A stretch of 45,964 nucleotides of DNA, taken from IMG/VR virus record IMGVR_UViG_3300017928_000004, positions 1 to 45,964 of that record, one strand, 5' to 3'. Positions 44,708 through 45,964 of the stretch are shown here, piece by piece. Made by a program: the position numbers and the translations under genes. Origin of the DNA: a virus. Positions within the stretch are counted from its first letter, which is position 1. Each line of letters opens with the position of its first letter. The notes under the pieces were generated by a model, which saw nothing but the letters and a program-made list of their open reading frames with translations, made no database searches and had not been told where the DNA came from.

Positions 44708-44844
44708 CGGAGGGCTATCTCGATTATCTGACGGAAGTGCTTGCGGCACATCTCGACCCCGGCGAACCTGACGAGTTCCCCGTCGCATGGACCGAGGCCG
44801 CCCTTGAAGATGCACCCCAGATAAGAAAAAACCGGCTCGGCCAT
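44704..44844 (-). CDS. Small Cys/His protein, 46 aa
   Basis: MAEPVFSYLGCIFKGGLGPC, then 'ELVRFAGVEMCRKHFRQIIE'. Three Cys and a His in a strand-loop-helix order that could bind zinc. It lies 3 nt behind the membrane-protein gene and ends against the converging gene. Confidence 0.5.
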   Translation of the reverse strand: MAEPVFSYLGCIFKGGLGPCDGELVRFAGVEMCRKHFRQIIEIALR

Positions 44845-44847
44845 GCC

Positions 44848-45036
44848 CTAGTCGGCCTTCCAGGCGATGACCGTAGCCATGCTCCCGCCGCCAGCCGCAG
44901 CCGCCCCCAGCATCAACTTAGTCACCTCGGAAGCGGCCATCAGGGCGCGGAGGATGTCCCACGTCAGGAACAGTCCCCCGCCGACGGCGACGGCGAAGGA
45001 GACCGGCCCGATTGCCTTTCGGATTTTGCTGTTCAT
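44848..45036 (-). CDS. Small membrane protein, 62 aa
   Basis: MNSKIRKAIGPVSFAVAVGG continues into one membrane segment (about residues 11-32), and a second ends 'MLGAAAAGGGSMATVIAW'. Two membrane helices with a short polar loop, holin-like in size. The start was chosen at the ATG after the basic 'MNSKIRK'. Confidence 0.55.
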   Translation of the reverse strand: MNSKIRKAIGPVSFAVAVGGGLFLTWDILRALMAASEVTKLMLGAAAAGGGSMATVIAWKAD

Positions 45037-45155
45037 GGTCCCAGAGAAATGAGCCAGAATACTAACCTTTGTGGAGTGCAAAACTAGAGTCTGAATCTTG
45101 TAATTCTTGTGGGTTCCTCGGCTAAACCTCTTATCCGAGGCCGGGGAGACTGCTG

Positions 45156-45569
45156 ATGAACACGATGAGCAACAACCAGTCGTCAGGACTGTTCGCCGCG
45201 CTAGACTTCATTGACTTCCTTATCGGCGGGGCTCTCGCAGTCGGTGGCGCCATCTTCGGCTACCTTCTGGGAGTCGCTCTCTACATCACAATCCTGTCAA
45301 GCTCTGCCTTCACATCCAGCGTCCCCATACTCGCAGCCGCAACCAATTCAGGCACCTTCCCAATCCTCTTCGCCTTCGGATTTGCCGCGCTCGGATTCTT
45401 CGTGGGCGTCGTGTGGTCGGCAAGCCACTCGCCCAACGGTTCGACCTCAGCCCAGACCATAGTAATCACAATCCCGCAAGCGGCGCTTCTCACAGCCGCA
45501 ACCGCAGCCCAGAAGGAACAGCAACTAGCACCTACGGCGACCTCTCCAGCAGCAGGCCCGCCTTCGTAG
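45156..45569 (+). CDS. Membrane protein, 137 aa
   Basis: Two hydrophobic segments: about residues 16-48 ('IDFLIGGALAVGGAIFGYLL' onward) and 68-90 ('FPILFAFGFAALGFFVGVVW'). The polar Ala/Thr/Gln-rich tail is probably disordered. It could act in lysis or envelope remodelling; that is inference. Confidence 0.6.
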   Translation: MNTMSNNQSSGLFAALDFIDFLIGGALAVGGAIFGYLLGVALYITILSSSAFTSSVPILAAATNSGTFPILFAFGFAALGFFVGVVWSASHSPNGSTSAQTIVITIPQAALLTAATAAQKEQQLAPTATSPAAGPPS

Positions 45570-45607
45570 CCGCGCCTTTTTTAGCGGCCCCTCTTTTTCT
45601 CTGGGCG

Positions 45608-45769
45608 TTGGACTCTCTTACCAAGGCCGCGATGAAGGATCATGTCGTGGACGGGGCCGTCGCCGGAGTCCTCGTCTCGTTCTTCATCCCGAAGCCGTTC
45701 GACGTGGTGGTGGCGGCCATCTGCTCGGGGATAGCGGTGGACGCCTGGGTCCATAAGTTCCGGCATTAG
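45608..45769 (+). CDS. Small membrane-associated protein, 53 aa
   Basis: From TTG 45608: MDSLTKAAMKDHVVDGAVAG, then 'VLVSFFIPKPFDVVVAAICS' and 'GIAVDAWVHKFRH'. One to two hydrophobic segments. TTTTTTAGC lies about 25-33 nt upstream as a possible TATA box. The frame is open further upstream, so the start is uncertain. Confidence 0.45.
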   Translation: MDSLTKAAMKDHVVDGAVAGVLVSFFIPKPFDVVVAAICSGIAVDAWVHKFRH

Positions 45770-45806
45770 CTCTCGTTTTTATCGCACTCTCCCGCTGACA
45801 TGGGCG

Positions 45807-45964
45807 TTGAGAGGGTTCCTTGACGTGCTGTCCGACTTCCTCGCTGCTGCCGAGGCGAACCCCGTCCCTACCCGCATCATGTATGCCGCCGACCTGAACT
45901 GGAACGTCCTGAAGAGGCTCGTCGAGTATTCCATGAAGCACGGCTACCTTGAAGAGAGGACCAA
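45807..45964 (+). CDS. Winged-helix DNA-binding protein, N-terminal part (truncated by the window end)
   Basis: From TTG 45807: MRGFLDVLSDFLAAAEANPV, then 'PTRIMYAADLNWNVLKRLVE' and 'YSMKHGYLEERT'. This is the archaeal ArnR1-like winged helix: 'PTRIMYAxxLxxxxLxxxxxxxxxxGxLEE'. TTTTTA lies about 26-31 nt before the TTG. Only the first three helices are present; the missing wing and last helix match what is found at bases 3-53. Confidence 0.7.
   Translation, partial: MRGFLDVLSDFLAAAEANPVPTRIMYAADLNWNVLKRLVEYSMKHGYLEERT

Noticed and set aside
1-45964. Integrase, attachment sites, DNA polymerase or transposase
   Set aside because: No protein in the window shows tyrosine/serine recombinase, polymerase or DDE signatures, so lysogeny and replication type cannot be judged.

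Overview
The window reads as a nearly complete genome of a tailed, HK97-fold virus (Caudoviricetes-like) that infects an archaeon. The viral assignment rests on recognisable virion genes: portal, both halves of the large terminase, prohead protease with scaffold, capsid decoration protein, HK97-type major capsid protein, tail tube, chaperone, short tape measure, baseplate hub and tail fibres. The archaeal assignment is an inference from several independent signs. Many genes are leaderless, with TATA-like boxes (TTTAATAT, TTAATATA, CTTAAGTA) about 25-30 nt before the start codon. TTG and GTG starts are common. There is a winged-helix regulator of the archaeal ArnR1-like type, an RPA-type OB-fold protein, and a large set of very small zinc-ribbon proteins. 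The phylum cannot be fixed from sequence alone. No polymerase, integrase, tRNA or CRISPR was seen.

Layout. 1-4.4 kb holds small early-type genes, mostly zinc-binding, in runs with ATGA/TTGA stop-start overlaps. 4.4-6.3 kb is a minus-strand early operon of ten small genes including a methyltransferase-like protein and a small putative DNA-binding protein. 6.3-7.9 kb is ParB plus a cupin. 8.0 kb is a secreted protein. 8.5-16.2 kb (minus) is the tail module. 16.3-17.8 kb is a divergent regulatory node with duplicated operators. 17.9-24 kb (minus) is the head module. 24-26.3 kb (plus) is Ser-Gly-rich fibre genes. 26.3-33.4 kb is a glycan module with three glycosyltransferases, a GNAT acetyltransferase and a DegT aminotransferase, punctuated by nuclease genes. 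33.7-38.8 kb is terminase and several HNH endonucleases. 38.8-44.4 kb is portal, GDP-mannose dehydratase, OB-fold protein and sugar methyltransferase. 44.5-46 kb is small membrane proteins and a truncated winged-helix gene.

How the genes fit together. GDP-mannose 4,6-dehydratase, a DegT-type aminotransferase, a GNAT and three glycosyltransferases could together make and attach an acylated amino-deoxy sugar (perosamine-like). The Ser-Gly-rich tail and decoration proteins are possible acceptors, but that link is inference.

Most notable is the glycosyltransferase gene at 32097-33176. Compared with its paralogue at 27079, its conserved Tyr-Gly-Gly motif is split by 21 extra bases that carry an in-frame TAG inside a hairpin. 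GGA codons sit on both sides, and a nuclease gene lies immediately upstream. This is the arrangement known from the translational bypass of phage T4 gene 60, and it is the strongest candidate here for an undescribed system. Other oddities are a terminase split at its domain boundary, endonuclease genes behind duplicated 5' ends of host genes, likely frameshifts, and window ends that look like two halves of one gene.
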